DNA of 64,000 nt from Leisingera aquimarina DSM 24565 (lineage in GTDB: Bacteria; Pseudomonadota; Alphaproteobacteria; Rhodobacterales; Rhodobacteraceae). Position numbers and translations under genes: made by a program. Below are positions 34,867-43,071 of the stretch, in pieces. The stretch is from the NCBI RefSeq assembly GCF_000473165.1, contig NZ_AXBE01000013.1, positions 1-64,000 of the forward strand, in the 5' to 3' direction. How positions within the stretch are numbered: position 1 is the stretch's first letter; the number at the start of each line of letters is the position of its first letter. The notes under the pieces were generated by a model. That model searched no databases. It worked only from the letters and a program-made list of their open reading frames with translations, and was not told where the DNA came from.

Positions 34867-34890
34867 GCAAAAGTTTTCGAAAACTTTTGC
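34867..34890. terminator. 24-bp perfect palindrome between convergent genes
   Basis: The half-site is GCAAAAGTTTTC. The palindrome lies between the ends of the response regulator (34836) and the GT4 gene (35041), so a bidirectional terminator is the simplest reading. Because it is a perfect palindrome without a loop, a protein-binding site is an alternative. Confidence 0.5.
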
Positions 34891-35040
34891 CAAGGCTGTT
34901 CGAAACGTCTTGAGGACCGCTCAGCAGCGCCGGTTGGGCTGAACATGCCGGAAGCGGCCGTGTTAGAGCCTGTTTTCATGCCTCCGGCTGCGGCTCATTT
35001 GCGGTGCCAGCGGCTGGATTTTGATTTGCCGTGCCTTTGG

Positions 35041-36282
35041 CTAAATCTTTATGTGCCGTGCCTTCGGCACGAGCGCATTGATCTGGGCGATATGCTCCGG
35101 CAGGCAGCGGGTCAGGAAATCATACTTCTCCACCACATGGGCGCGGGCGGCCGGGCCGATATGGGCGTAATCCGCGGGCTTGGCCAGCACATCCGCCACC
35201 TGATCGGCGAGCTTTTCGGGGGAGAAGAAATCGACCAGCAGGCCGGTCTCATTATGGGCAATCGCCTCGCGCACCGGCGCCACATCCGCCGCCACCACCG
35301 TGGCCTGCATCGCCATCGCTTCCAGCAGCGACCAGCTGAGCACAAAGGGCATCGTCAGATAGATATGGCAGCGGCTGATCTGGATGATCCGGGTGAGGTC
35401 GTCATAGGGAACCTTGCCGAGGAAATGCACCCGGCTCCAGTCGACGCTATCGCCCAGCTCATCCTCCATCTCGCCGCGCAGCCCGCCGGGATGTTTGCTT
35501 TCAGCGCCATAAGAGGTGTCATTGCCGCCGATCATCAGCACCCGCGCATTGGGCCGCTGCGCCTGAATCCGGGGCAGCGCGCGCATCATGATGTGGAAAC
35601 CGCGGGCGCGCTCCATGTTGCGGGCAATATAGGTCACCACCTCGTCTTCGCGGCTGAGGGGGCGGTCCAGCCGCCCCAGACCAACCGTGGCCTCCGGGTC
35701 CGGTCCCAGTTTGTCGGTGCGGATGCCGTCATGGCACAGATACATCCGGTCATGAAAGCTGGCGGGGAAGCGGTCGCGCTGCCAGGCGGTGGGCACATGG
35801 CCCTGATCAACCAGTTCGATGCTGGCATAAGGCACCGTGTTGCGCGCCTCGGCAAAGAAATAGGCCTGATCATTGGCCGGGTTTTCCGGATCAAAGCCGA
35901 CCAGCCCGCCGGAGGTGCGGTAGAAATACTCGAAAAAACCGATGACGGGCACATCCGGGTAGGCGTCCTTGATGAACAGCAATTCGCCCCAGCCGGTGTG
36001 GCCAAGGATGATGTCGGGGGTGAAGCCCGCATCGCGCAGCTGCCGCGCCGCCAGCGCCGCGCCAAGACCTGCGCCCGCCGCCGCCTCCCAGTCCTTGGAA
36101 AGGCCGAAGGCATCTTTGGCGGGGCTGCGGAAGGGTTGGTAGGTAACGGTTCTGATCCCCTTCAGCTGCACGTCCTTGCGCTGGGTGAGGAACACAATTT
36201 CATGGCCGCCTTGCGCCGCCAGCCAGGGCGCAAGCTCCCGGTATTGGCCGGGCATGTTCTGATGCACAAACAGGATTTTCAT
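35041..36282 (-). CDS. GT4 family glycosyltransferase
   Basis: The protein is 413 residues from the ATG at 36282 (MKILFVHQNMPGQYRELAPW). It is a GT-B retaining enzyme: the acceptor domain has DIILGHTGWGELLFIKDAYP and VIGFFEYFYRTSGG; the donor domain starts VVTYIARNMERARGFHIMMR and carries RVLMIGGNDTSYG, the VHFLGKVPYDDLTRIIQISR stretch and the donor-binding SWSLLEAMAMQATVVAADVA with its conserved Glu. The family and the neighbourhood imply polysaccharide synthesis; the sugar is unknown. It lies downstream of the second HlyD gene, separated by three hairpins. Confidence 0.88.
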   Translation of the reverse strand: MKILFVHQNMPGQYRELAPWLAAQGGHEIVFLTQRKDVQLKGIRTVTYQPFRSPAKDAFGLSKDWEAAAGAGLGAALAARQLRDAGFTPDIILGHTGWGELLFIKDAYPDVPVIGFFEYFYRTSGGLVGFDPENPANDQAYFFAEARNTVPYASIELVDQGHVPTAWQRDRFPASFHDRMYLCHDGIRTDKLGPDPEATVGLGRLDRPLSREDEVVTYIARNMERARGFHIMMRALPRIQAQRPNARVLMIGGNDTSYGAESKHPGGLRGEMEDELGDSVDWSRVHFLGKVPYDDLTRIIQISRCHIYLTMPFVLSWSLLEAMAMQATVVAADVAPVREAIAHNETGLLVDFFSPEKLADQVADVLAKPADYAHIGPAARAHVVEKYDFLTRCLPEHIAQINALVPKARHIKI

Positions 36283-36364
36283 GGGTGCATGCTTGCCAAG
36301 CCCTGCCGCCGGATGCAAGCGCCTGCGCGGCTTTGCGCACTCTTGGTTTTGCTGAGAGCCGGGC

Positions 36365-36434
36365 GCCGTTTCCCGGCCAGGGAAACGGCCATGAAAAATC
36401 GATTTTTCATGGTCTGAAACCGCGCCGGTTTCAG
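36365..36434. terminator. Three consecutive stem-loops
   Basis: GCCGTTTCCC/GGGAAACGGC (36365-36389), a 24-bp perfect palindrome with half-site CCATGAAAAATC (36389-36412), and CTGAAACC/GGTTTCAG (36414-36434) stand end to end. They fill the gap between the second HlyD gene and the GT4 gene, both on the minus strand. At least one is probably a terminator. Confidence 0.55.
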
Positions 36435-36441
36435 AGCGCCG

Positions 36442-37746
36442 TCAGCTTTCGCGGAAGGCCTTGTTGAAATAATCCGCGAGCGGTTTGACCAGATAGGCCA
36501 GCGGCGAGCGGTCGGCGGTGCGGATGTAGCTTTCCACCGGCATCCCCGGAATCAGCACGGTGCCCGCAGGCAGGCGGCCGCGCTCGCCGGGGTTGAGCTC
36601 GATCTCGGCGCGGTAATAAGAGATGCCGCTGCCCTGATCCTCAAAGGAATCCGCCGAGACCTGGGTGACATGGCCAAAGAGTTCGGGCGTCGAGCGCTGA
36701 TCCAGCGCCGAGAACCGCAAAGTGACCTCCTGGCCGGTGTACAGCTGGTCGATATCGGTCGGCGCCACCTGCGCCGCAATCACCAGGGGCCGGTCCTGCG
36801 GCACCAGGTACAAAACCGGATCCGCGGGGCGGATCACCGAGCGCGGCGTCTGCACCTGCAGCCCGTAGACAATGCCGGAAACCGGCGCGGTGATGTCCAG
36901 CCGCGCCAGGCGGCCCTGCAGCGAGCGGCGGTTTTCGGCCAGCTCCAGCTCCTGGTAGCGCAGGTCGCGCAACCGGCTGATCGCCTCCTCGCGCTGGCTG
37001 GTGGCCAGCTTCAGGATCTCGATGTCGATCTCGGTGATGCGGCCCTCGGACTGCGCTTCCGAGGCCACCAGCTCACCCAGCCGGCCCTGCAGGTCGGCCT
37101 GGGTGCGGCGCAGGTTCAGCACCGTCGCCGCCTGCGCCAGCCCGCGGTCCAGGAGCGATTGCTGGCTCTCCAGCTCCTCGCCGATCAGCTCAAGCTGCAC
37201 ATTCATCGAGGTCTGCTGCGCCTCGACGCCGCGGATCTGCTCCTGGATCTGGGTGCGGCGCTTCTCCAGCTGCTCGATCTCGCGGGCGGTGGTGTCCTTG
37301 CGGGCCTGGAACAGGCGGCGCTGACCCTGCACCAGATCGCTGACATCCGGCTGCACTTCAGCCGCCTGCAGCAGCTCCGGCTCAAAGGTGATCGCGGCGG
37401 CGGTGTCGCGCTCGGCTTCCAGCCGGCCGCGGCGCGCCATCAGCTCGAACAGCTGGCCCTCGGTGATCACCAGCTGCGAGGTCAGCTCATTGGCATCCAG
37501 CCGGATCAGCGTGGCGCCTTCGGCCACCGTGTCGCCCTCGTCAACCAGGATCTCGGCAACGATGCCGCCGTCCAGATGCTGCACGATCTGGCGGTTGCGG
37601 TCGACCTCGATGCGCCCCGTCGCCACCACCGCGCCGGAAATCGACGACAGCACCGACCAGGAGCCGAAGCCGCCCACCAGCACCAGCAGCGCCAGGAGGC
37701 CGATGATCAGCGGCCGCCGTGCGGGCCAGTTGCTTTGCCCGCTCAT
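36442..37746 (-). CDS. Type I secretion membrane-fusion protein, second copy
   Basis: This 434-residue HlyD/PrtE-type adaptor starts at 37746, overlapping the exporter stop by 4 bp (ATGA). The single membrane span is [20 protein letters not shown] near residue 22. The periplasmic part has [20 protein letters not shown], long coiled coils (residues about 90-270), [20 protein letters not shown], and a C-terminal [20 protein letters not shown]. It is clearly diverged from the copy at 25711, so the two systems probably handle different substrates. No RTX gene adjoins this pair on the same strand. Confidence 0.92.
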   Translation of the reverse strand: MSGQSNWPARRPLIIGLLALLVLVGGFGSWSVLSSISGAVVATGRIEVDRNRQIVQHLDGGIVAEILVDEGDTVAEGATLIRLDANELTSQLVITEGQLFELMARRGRLEAERDTAAAITFEPELLQAAEVQPDVSDLVQGQRRLFQARKDTTAREIEQLEKRRTQIQEQIRGVEAQQTSMNVQLELIGEELESQQSLLDRGLAQAATVLNLRRTQADLQGRLGELVASEAQSEGRITEIDIEILKLATSQREEAISRLRDLRYQELELAENRRSLQGRLARLDITAPVSGIVYGLQVQTPRSVIRPADPVLYLVPQDRPLVIAAQVAPTDIDQLYTGQEVTLRFSALDQRSTPELFGHVTQVSADSFEDQGSGISYYRAEIELNPGERGRLPAGTVLIPGMPVESYIRTADRSPLAYLVKPLADYFNKAFRES

Positions 37747-39476
37747 CGCACGCCTCCTGTGCCAGTGGCCTGGCGGATGTTCTGGTGGTTGGCGACCATT
37801 TCCTGCAGCACCTTGTCCTTGGGGCCAAAGGCGGTCTGGGTGCCCTTGTCGATCACCAGAAGCATGTCGCATTCCTGGATCGCCGCGGGCCTGTGCGCCA
37901 TGATCAGCACCGAGCGCCCTTCGGCCTTGATCTGCTTGATCGCCTGATTGAGCGCGACCGAGCCTTCGTTGTCGAGGTTGGAGTTCGGCTCGTCCAGGAT
38001 CACGATCACCGGATCGGCATAAAGCGCCCGGGCCAGGCCGACCCGCTGCATCTGGCCGCCCGACAGCCGCCCGCCGGTGGCGGTGACCTTGGTGTCATAG
38101 CCTTCGGGCAGTTTCAGGATCATCTCATGGGCGGCGGCCTTTTTGGCGGCATCCACCACCTTTTCGGCATCGGGCTGCTGCTGCAGCCGGGCGATGTTCT
38201 GGGCAATGGTGCCGTCAAACACCTGCACCCGCTGCGGCAGATAGCCGATATGGCCGCCCAGCACATCCGGCGCGTATTGATCCAGCGCCGCCCCGTCCAG
38301 CCGCACCGAGCCCGCGGCCGGCGCCCAGACCCCGGTCAGCGCCCGCGCCAGGGTCGATTTGCCGGAACCGGACGGCCCGATCACCCCGATCGCCTGGCCC
38401 GGCTGCACCCGGAAATTCACGTTGCGCAACAGCGGCGTCTTGCTGCCCGGCGGCACCACCGCCATGCCCTGCACATCCAAGAGCGCCTTGGGCTTCGGCA
38501 GCGCCGTGCGCTCGGCCTCCTCCGGCACTTTGGCCAGCAGCTCGGCCAGGCTGTGCCAGCCCTTCAGCGCCCGCTGCACCATCGCCCATTGGCCCAGGCC
38601 CAGCTCGATCGGCGCCAGGGCGCGGCCCATCAGGATGGAGCCCGCAATCATCGCCCCCGGCGTCACCTCGCCCTGCAGCACCAGATAGGCGCCCAGGCCC
38701 AGCATCGCCGACTGCAGGAACAGCCGCAGCGTCTTGGTCAGCGTGGTGAAGCCGCCGCCGGTGTCATTGGCCGTCACACTGTCGGTGAGCGCCGCATCGC
38801 GGCCTTGCTTCCAGCGCCCGAAAGCAGCGCCGCGCATGCCCATCGACTGGATCATCTCGGCCTCGTTGCGGATCTCCTCGGACATCAGATTGGCCTTGTG
38901 GCCGGTCATATTGGCCTTTTGCACCGGCAGCCTGGTGAACAGCTGGTTGAGCACGGCAATCATCACCAGCACCGCGCCGCCCGCCAGCGCCAGCAGGCCC
39001 AGCCAGGGGTGGAACAGGGCAATGCCGGCCAGAAAGATTGGCGTCCAGGGCAAGTCGAAGGCGGCGGTCAGCACCGGCGAGGAGATCAGCCGCTGCACCG
39101 ATTCCAGATCCTGCAGCCCGGTCTGCGCCGCCGGATCCTGCGCCACCGCCGAGCGCCGGATCATCGCATCGAACACCCGGTGGTCCAGCGCCGCCTGCAG
39201 CCGCGCCCCGACCCGCGCCATGATCCGGCCGCGGGCGTAATCCAGAAACCCCATCATGCCGTAGAGGAACACCACCAGCAGCGACAGCGCCAGCAGCGTC
39301 GCCTCCGACCGGCTGCCCAGCACCCGGTCATAGACCTGCATCATATACAGAGGCCCGGTCAGCATCAGCAGGTTCACAAAAAAGCTGAAGATGCCGGTGA
39401 ACCAGTACAGCCCCCGGCTCTGCCGCCGCACCGCCCGGAGCTCGTCATAACCGCTCTTATAAATGCTTTTATTCAT
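37743..39476 (-). CDS. Type I secretion ABC exporter, second copy (PrsD/PrtD type)
   Basis: The protein is 577 residues from the ATG at 39476 ([20 protein letters not shown]). The membrane domain includes [20 protein letters not shown] and [19 protein letters not shown]. The ATPase has Walker [19 protein letters not shown], signature [17 protein letters not shown] and Walker [17 protein letters not shown]. There is no peptidase domain. It resembles rhizobial PrsD, which together with PrsE secretes polysaccharide-cleaving RTX enzymes. The GH16-RTX protein at 55470-60242 is therefore a good candidate substrate (inference). Confidence 0.92.
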   Translation of the reverse strand: MNKSIYKSGYDELRAVRRQSRGLYWFTGIFSFFVNLLMLTGPLYMMQVYDRVLGSRSEATLLALSLLVVFLYGMMGFLDYARGRIMARVGARLQAALDHRVFDAMIRRSAVAQDPAAQTGLQDLESVQRLISSPVLTAAFDLPWTPIFLAGIALFHPWLGLLALAGGAVLVMIAVLNQLFTRLPVQKANMTGHKANLMSEEIRNEAEMIQSMGMRGAAFGRWKQGRDAALTDSVTANDTGGGFTTLTKTLRLFLQSAMLGLGAYLVLQGEVTPGAMIAGSILMGRALAPIELGLGQWAMVQRALKGWHSLAELLAKVPEEAERTALPKPKALLDVQGMAVVPPGSKTPLLRNVNFRVQPGQAIGVIGPSGSGKSTLARALTGVWAPAAGSVRLDGAALDQYAPDVLGGHIGYLPQRVQVFDGTIAQNIARLQQQPDAEKVVDAAKKAAAHEMILKLPEGYDTKVTATGGRLSGGQMQRVGLARALYADPVIVILDEPNSNLDNEGSVALNQAIKQIKAEGRSVLIMAHRPAAIQECDMLLVIDKGTQTAFGPKDKVLQEMVANHQNIRQATGTGGVR

Positions 39477-39733
39477 GGTCGGGGATGCCTGTCTTGCGGC
39501 AGCGGGGTGCCAGGGGCTTATGTCAGGATCTGCGCCCGGTCCGGGAGGCCGCGGGACGGCTGCATCTATGCGGTAAACCGGGGGGCATGCAATCCGGTTT
39601 TCGCCAAGGCCGGCCCCGGCTGCGGCAGCAGGGCTGGCCTTCCGGGGGGAAACGCGGCATTGAACCGGGGAGGGGGTGGCCCCGGGCGCGGGCCCGGGAT
39701 GGCCCGATGCGCAGCAGACCGGAGGCTGAACCG

Positions 39734-41737
39734 TTGACATATCCCAAGCTCACGATGACGCTGCTGGTGCGCAATGAAGCGGACATCCTGGAGGACAACA
39801 TCCGGTTCCATCATGCCATGGGGGTCAGCAGCTTCATCGTGATGGACAATCTGTCCACCGATGCCACGCCGGAGCTGATCCGGGAGCTGTCGCAGGAGAT
39901 CGATATCGAATACCTGCACCAGCCTGCTGATGACTACAATCAGCGGGAATGGGTCACGGCAATGGCGCGCAAGGCGGCGGCAGAGCATCAGGCGGATTGG
40001 GTCATCAACAATGATGCGGATGAGTTCTGGCTGCCGGCCCGCGGCGATCTGCGCGCCTTTTGCGCATCGCTGCCGGAGGCGACCGGAACAGTGATCGTGC
40101 CGCGCCATAATGCAGTGGTGCCGGCGCTGCCGGGCGATCTGCTGGGCGGGCGCTGCGGCCCCCGGATGGCGGTTGTGTTCGAGCGCGAAAGCCGCAATGG
40201 CGAGGGCAAGCCGCTGCCCGGCAAGGTGCTGCACCGGGCGTCGGAAATTGCGGAGGTGGCGCAGGGCAATCACAGCGTTGCTCATGTGCCGGGCCATGCC
40301 AGCGCGGGGCAGGGGCGGATCCGCATTCTGCATTACCCCTGCCGGGGGCTGGCGCAGTATAAGGACAAGATCCGTCTGGGCGGCGCAGCCTACAGCCGCA
40401 ACACCGCCCTGCCGCCGGGCGCCGGCGCCACTTGGCGCAGTCAGTATGACGGGCTGGAGACCGGCGCGGTGGAGCGTTTCTGGCGCGATCTGGCAGTGGC
40501 ACCGGAAGAGCAGGAGATCGGCCTGTTGCGCGGCGATCTGATGCGGGACGACCGGGTGGCCGGTTTTTTCGCGGAACAAGCGCGCAGCAAGGCACGGCAG
40601 GATCTGCTGGCGGCCCGTGAGGAGCTGCTGGCGCAGAGCCGGGCAATGGTGGAAGAGTTTTCGCAATCCCAGGCCGAACTGATTGCGCGGGTGCCGCGGC
40701 GGCAGCGCTGGGAGCGGCCGATGTATTACAATCTGCGCTTTGCGGTGCGCAGCGCCGAAGCGCATCTGGAGCAGCTGGAAGCGCTGACGGAAGCGGCGGA
40801 AGCGGCGGCGCTCTGCGCCCGGTTCGGGCAGATGCGCGATGTGTTTTCGCTGTTTCCCCGCAACACGCATCTGCCCGCGTTCCTGGCCCGGCTGCTGGAG
40901 CTTGCAGCGCCTGAGCCGGCGCAGCGCCTGCGGGCCGACTGCGCGGGCAAGCGGGTGATCCTGCACACCAGCTGCCATCCGCGGCTGCAGGAGTCGCAGC
41001 AGAGCGTGGCGTCTTTTGCCGGGCTGGGGCAGGACGGCTATCACCACATCATCCTGCTGGGCGCCCGTGAGCCGCGCCCGGAGCAGGACACGGGCTTGTC
41101 GTTCGGCTATGACGGGCAGGTGCTGCAGGTGCCCGCCCCCGACACCTATGAAGGGCTGCATCAGAAACTGTTTTACGCCTACATGCTGCTGGATCTGCTG
41201 ACCGCCCCGGCGCTGGTTGTTAAAATCGACGACAATATCCTGATGCAGGACGCGGCCCGCTTTGCCGCCTGCCTGGACCGGGTGGCGGACAAGGGCGCGG
41301 CCCTTGCCGGGCGGCGGGTCGGCACCCGGCGCCATCAGGACCAGTGGCATGGCTGGCATCTGGGCAAATGCGCCGATCCGGTGATGGAGACGCGCGGCTA
41401 TCAGTACCCGCTGCCGCGGGATTATGCAGCGGGCGGCTACGGTTATGTGCTGGGCCGGGAGGGGCTGGCCGCCTGCGGCTACATGTATCTGGCGATGAAG
41501 GAATTCCTGGCGATGCCCGCGGTCGGGCTGGAGGATGCCTGCGTGGGCCATGCCATCTATGCCCAGCGGCTGGAGCTCATGGATATTTCCCAGGGGCACG
41601 GGCTCTTGGCGATGCCGGGGCTGACCACCAAGGAGCGGCGGCGCCTGGACGCAGACTGGGCGGAGTGGGACCTGCCTGCGGACGCAGCGGACACTGCCGG
41701 ATCCAGGGATGGCTCTGGGGGCGGGTCAGGGGCCTGA
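39734..41737 (+). CDS. Two-domain glycosyltransferase: GT2/GT92-like + GT31-like
   Basis: This 667-residue protein starts at a TTG at 39734 with GGAGG 8 bases upstream; an ATG at 39707 is an alternative. The N-terminal domain (residues 1-280) begins KLTMTLLVRNEADILEDNIR and has FIVMDNLSTDATPELIREL and DWVINNDADEFWLP with the metal-binding DAD, as in GT92 and related GT2 enzymes. Residues about 280-390 are helical. The C-terminal domain (from about residue 395) has LVVKIDDNILM, a degenerate DXD, YPLPRDYAAGGYGYVLGREG and VGLEDACVGHAIYAQ, the GT31 galactosyltransferase pattern. It is divergent from the second exporter and would add two sugars in sequence. Confidence 0.82.
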   Translation: MTYPKLTMTLLVRNEADILEDNIRFHHAMGVSSFIVMDNLSTDATPELIRELSQEIDIEYLHQPADDYNQREWVTAMARKAAAEHQADWVINNDADEFWLPARGDLRAFCASLPEATGTVIVPRHNAVVPALPGDLLGGRCGPRMAVVFERESRNGEGKPLPGKVLHRASEIAEVAQGNHSVAHVPGHASAGQGRIRILHYPCRGLAQYKDKIRLGGAAYSRNTALPPGAGATWRSQYDGLETGAVERFWRDLAVAPEEQEIGLLRGDLMRDDRVAGFFAEQARSKARQDLLAAREELLAQSRAMVEEFSQSQAELIARVPRRQRWERPMYYNLRFAVRSAEAHLEQLEALTEAAEAAALCARFGQMRDVFSLFPRNTHLPAFLARLLELAAPEPAQRLRADCAGKRVILHTSCHPRLQESQQSVASFAGLGQDGYHHIILLGAREPRPEQDTGLSFGYDGQVLQVPAPDTYEGLHQKLFYAYMLLDLLTAPALVVKIDDNILMQDAARFAACLDRVADKGAALAGRRVGTRRHQDQWHGWHLGKCADPVMETRGYQYPLPRDYAAGGYGYVLGREGLAACGYMYLAMKEFLAMPAVGLEDACVGHAIYAQRLELMDISQGHGLLAMPGLTTKERRRLDADWAEWDLPADAADTAGSRDGSGGGSGA

Positions 41738-41748
41738 TCCGGCTCTGA

Positions 41749-42465
41749 TCAGGGCTTTTGGGCCGGTTTCTGCCATTTCATATGCAGCAGCTTGCGGCCC
41801 AGCACCGCCTCCACCAGCTCCGGGTCGAACGTCTCGTCCAGGAAGGCAAACAGAGGCCGCCAGGCTTCGGGGTCCTTGGCATAGTCATTATAGTGCATCG
41901 CCAGGCAGCTGTGCGGGTGGGCCGCCTGCCAGCGGCTGTACAAGGCCTCTGCGCTCTCCAGCTGCTCCAGCACCGCGGCGCGGCCCATATTGCGCCACCA
42001 GCCGGAATTGCGCACCTCGGCGTGATCGCGGGTGTTGAAGACGAAATGCGCATCCGGCATGTAGCGCTGCAGGAACGCCAGCATCGGCTCAAACAGCGCC
42101 GGATCCTCGTGCCAGCGGATCTCCTTGAAGCCCAGAACCCGGGTGTCCGGCTCCGGCCGCAGCACCGTGCGCAGGAAGCTATCGGCAAGCGCCTGGCCAA
42201 AGCGGTCCGCCTCGATCGCCTCATAGCCGTACCAGGGCTGATGCGGGCCGGAAGGGGCGCCGCGCGCCCGCATCGAGGCCGCCTGTTCCGACTGCTGCAG
42301 CCCGTGCCAGGCGCGCACCAGCGGCGCCAGCAGATTGGCATTCTCGCCGCGCAGCACACAGCCCGGCAGCGCGTTCAGCATGTTCTGCAGCAGCGTCGAG
42401 CCCGAGCGCCCGTAGGTGATGATGAAAACGGTCTTTGCGACCTGTCCGCACCGATGCTCCGGCAT
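41749..42465 (-). CDS. Sulfotransferase
   Basis: The protein is 238 residues from the ATG at 42465, which is preceded by a GAGGAGAAGG ribosome-binding site. The PAPS loop is VFIITYGRSGSTLLQNMLNA at the N-terminus, and the second motif is HFVFNTRDHAEVRNSGWWRN near residue 145. GFKEIRW is a common acceptor-side block. It converges on the GT2-GT31 gene with only 11 bp between the ends. It would sulfate a sugar of the secreted polymer, or another small hydroxyl compound; the acceptor is not readable from sequence. Confidence 0.88.
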   Translation of the reverse strand: MPEHRCGQVAKTVFIITYGRSGSTLLQNMLNALPGCVLRGENANLLAPLVRAWHGLQQSEQAASMRARGAPSGPHQPWYGYEAIEADRFGQALADSFLRTVLRPEPDTRVLGFKEIRWHEDPALFEPMLAFLQRYMPDAHFVFNTRDHAEVRNSGWWRNMGRAAVLEQLESAEALYSRWQAAHPHSCLAMHYNDYAKDPEAWRPLFAFLDETFDPELVEAVLGRKLLHMKWQKPAQKP

Positions 42466-43071
42466 CGCCTTCTCCTCTGGTTGCGCGGCCCGCAGCCGTG
42501 CCTGGGGTGGGCCGTTCCTAGGCTCTAACGCGGCAAAACCCAAGCCCCGAATGCGGGCCCGGCCGGCGCAGGAGCGGCAGGCTGCGGTTGTGTCAGCAGC
42601 GCGAGTCCGCGCGGCGGTGTTCCGCCGGTCCGGGCGCTGCCTACCTCTAAAGAGGTAGCAGAATCGCCAAACCGCCCCGCCTGTGGATAAGGTCCGGAAA
42701 ACCGTACCCCGGTTGCAAACTTATCCACATTTTTACCATTTATTAACACTCCGGAGGGCGTTTCTGTTGCCCTTGCGCCGCACTCCGGGCCTCTGGCGCA
42801 GGGGGCGCTGCGTCAGGCGGGAATCCCTTGAAGACAGCAGAAAAAGCGGTTTTATTGGCCGCGCGCAATGCCGCCGCAACCTCAATGCCGTCTGTCGGGG
42901 GACAGCAAAGTGAGCAGTTTTGGTGACAGTCCCTATACGGGTGCGCGGCACATCGGGAGCAGTGCTTGACAGACAAGCAAAGTGCCTGATAGCGGAGGTG
43001 CAAGCGCCCTTTTGGGGTAATGCGCTTTCTGGATGAAAAAAAGATAGCTCTCAAGCAGGAGACTAAAGAGT
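42466..43071. promoter_or_regulatory. Intergenic region with paired DnaA boxes and RTX gene promoter
   Basis: About 600 bp without a convincing gene. Two exact DnaA boxes face each other at 42682-42690 and 42721-42729, next to an AT-rich stretch (42721-42752). Downstream, TTGACA at 42966 with a 17-bp gap to ATAGCG at 42989 is a possible sigma70-like promoter for the RTX gene at 43072. Confidence 0.45.
42682..42729. other. Two inverted DnaA boxes
   Basis: TGTGGATAAG (42682-42691) and CTTATCCACA (42720-42729) form a perfect 10-bp inverted repeat around 28 bp. Both contain the full DnaA consensus. They are followed by TTTTTACCATTTATTAACAC, an AT-rich element. Confidence 0.55.

Noticed and set aside
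35055-35071. CGTGCC-TTC-GGCACG hairpin at the end of the GT4 gene
   Set aside because: It lies within the last codons of the coding sequence and has no T-tract, so I did not list it as a terminator.
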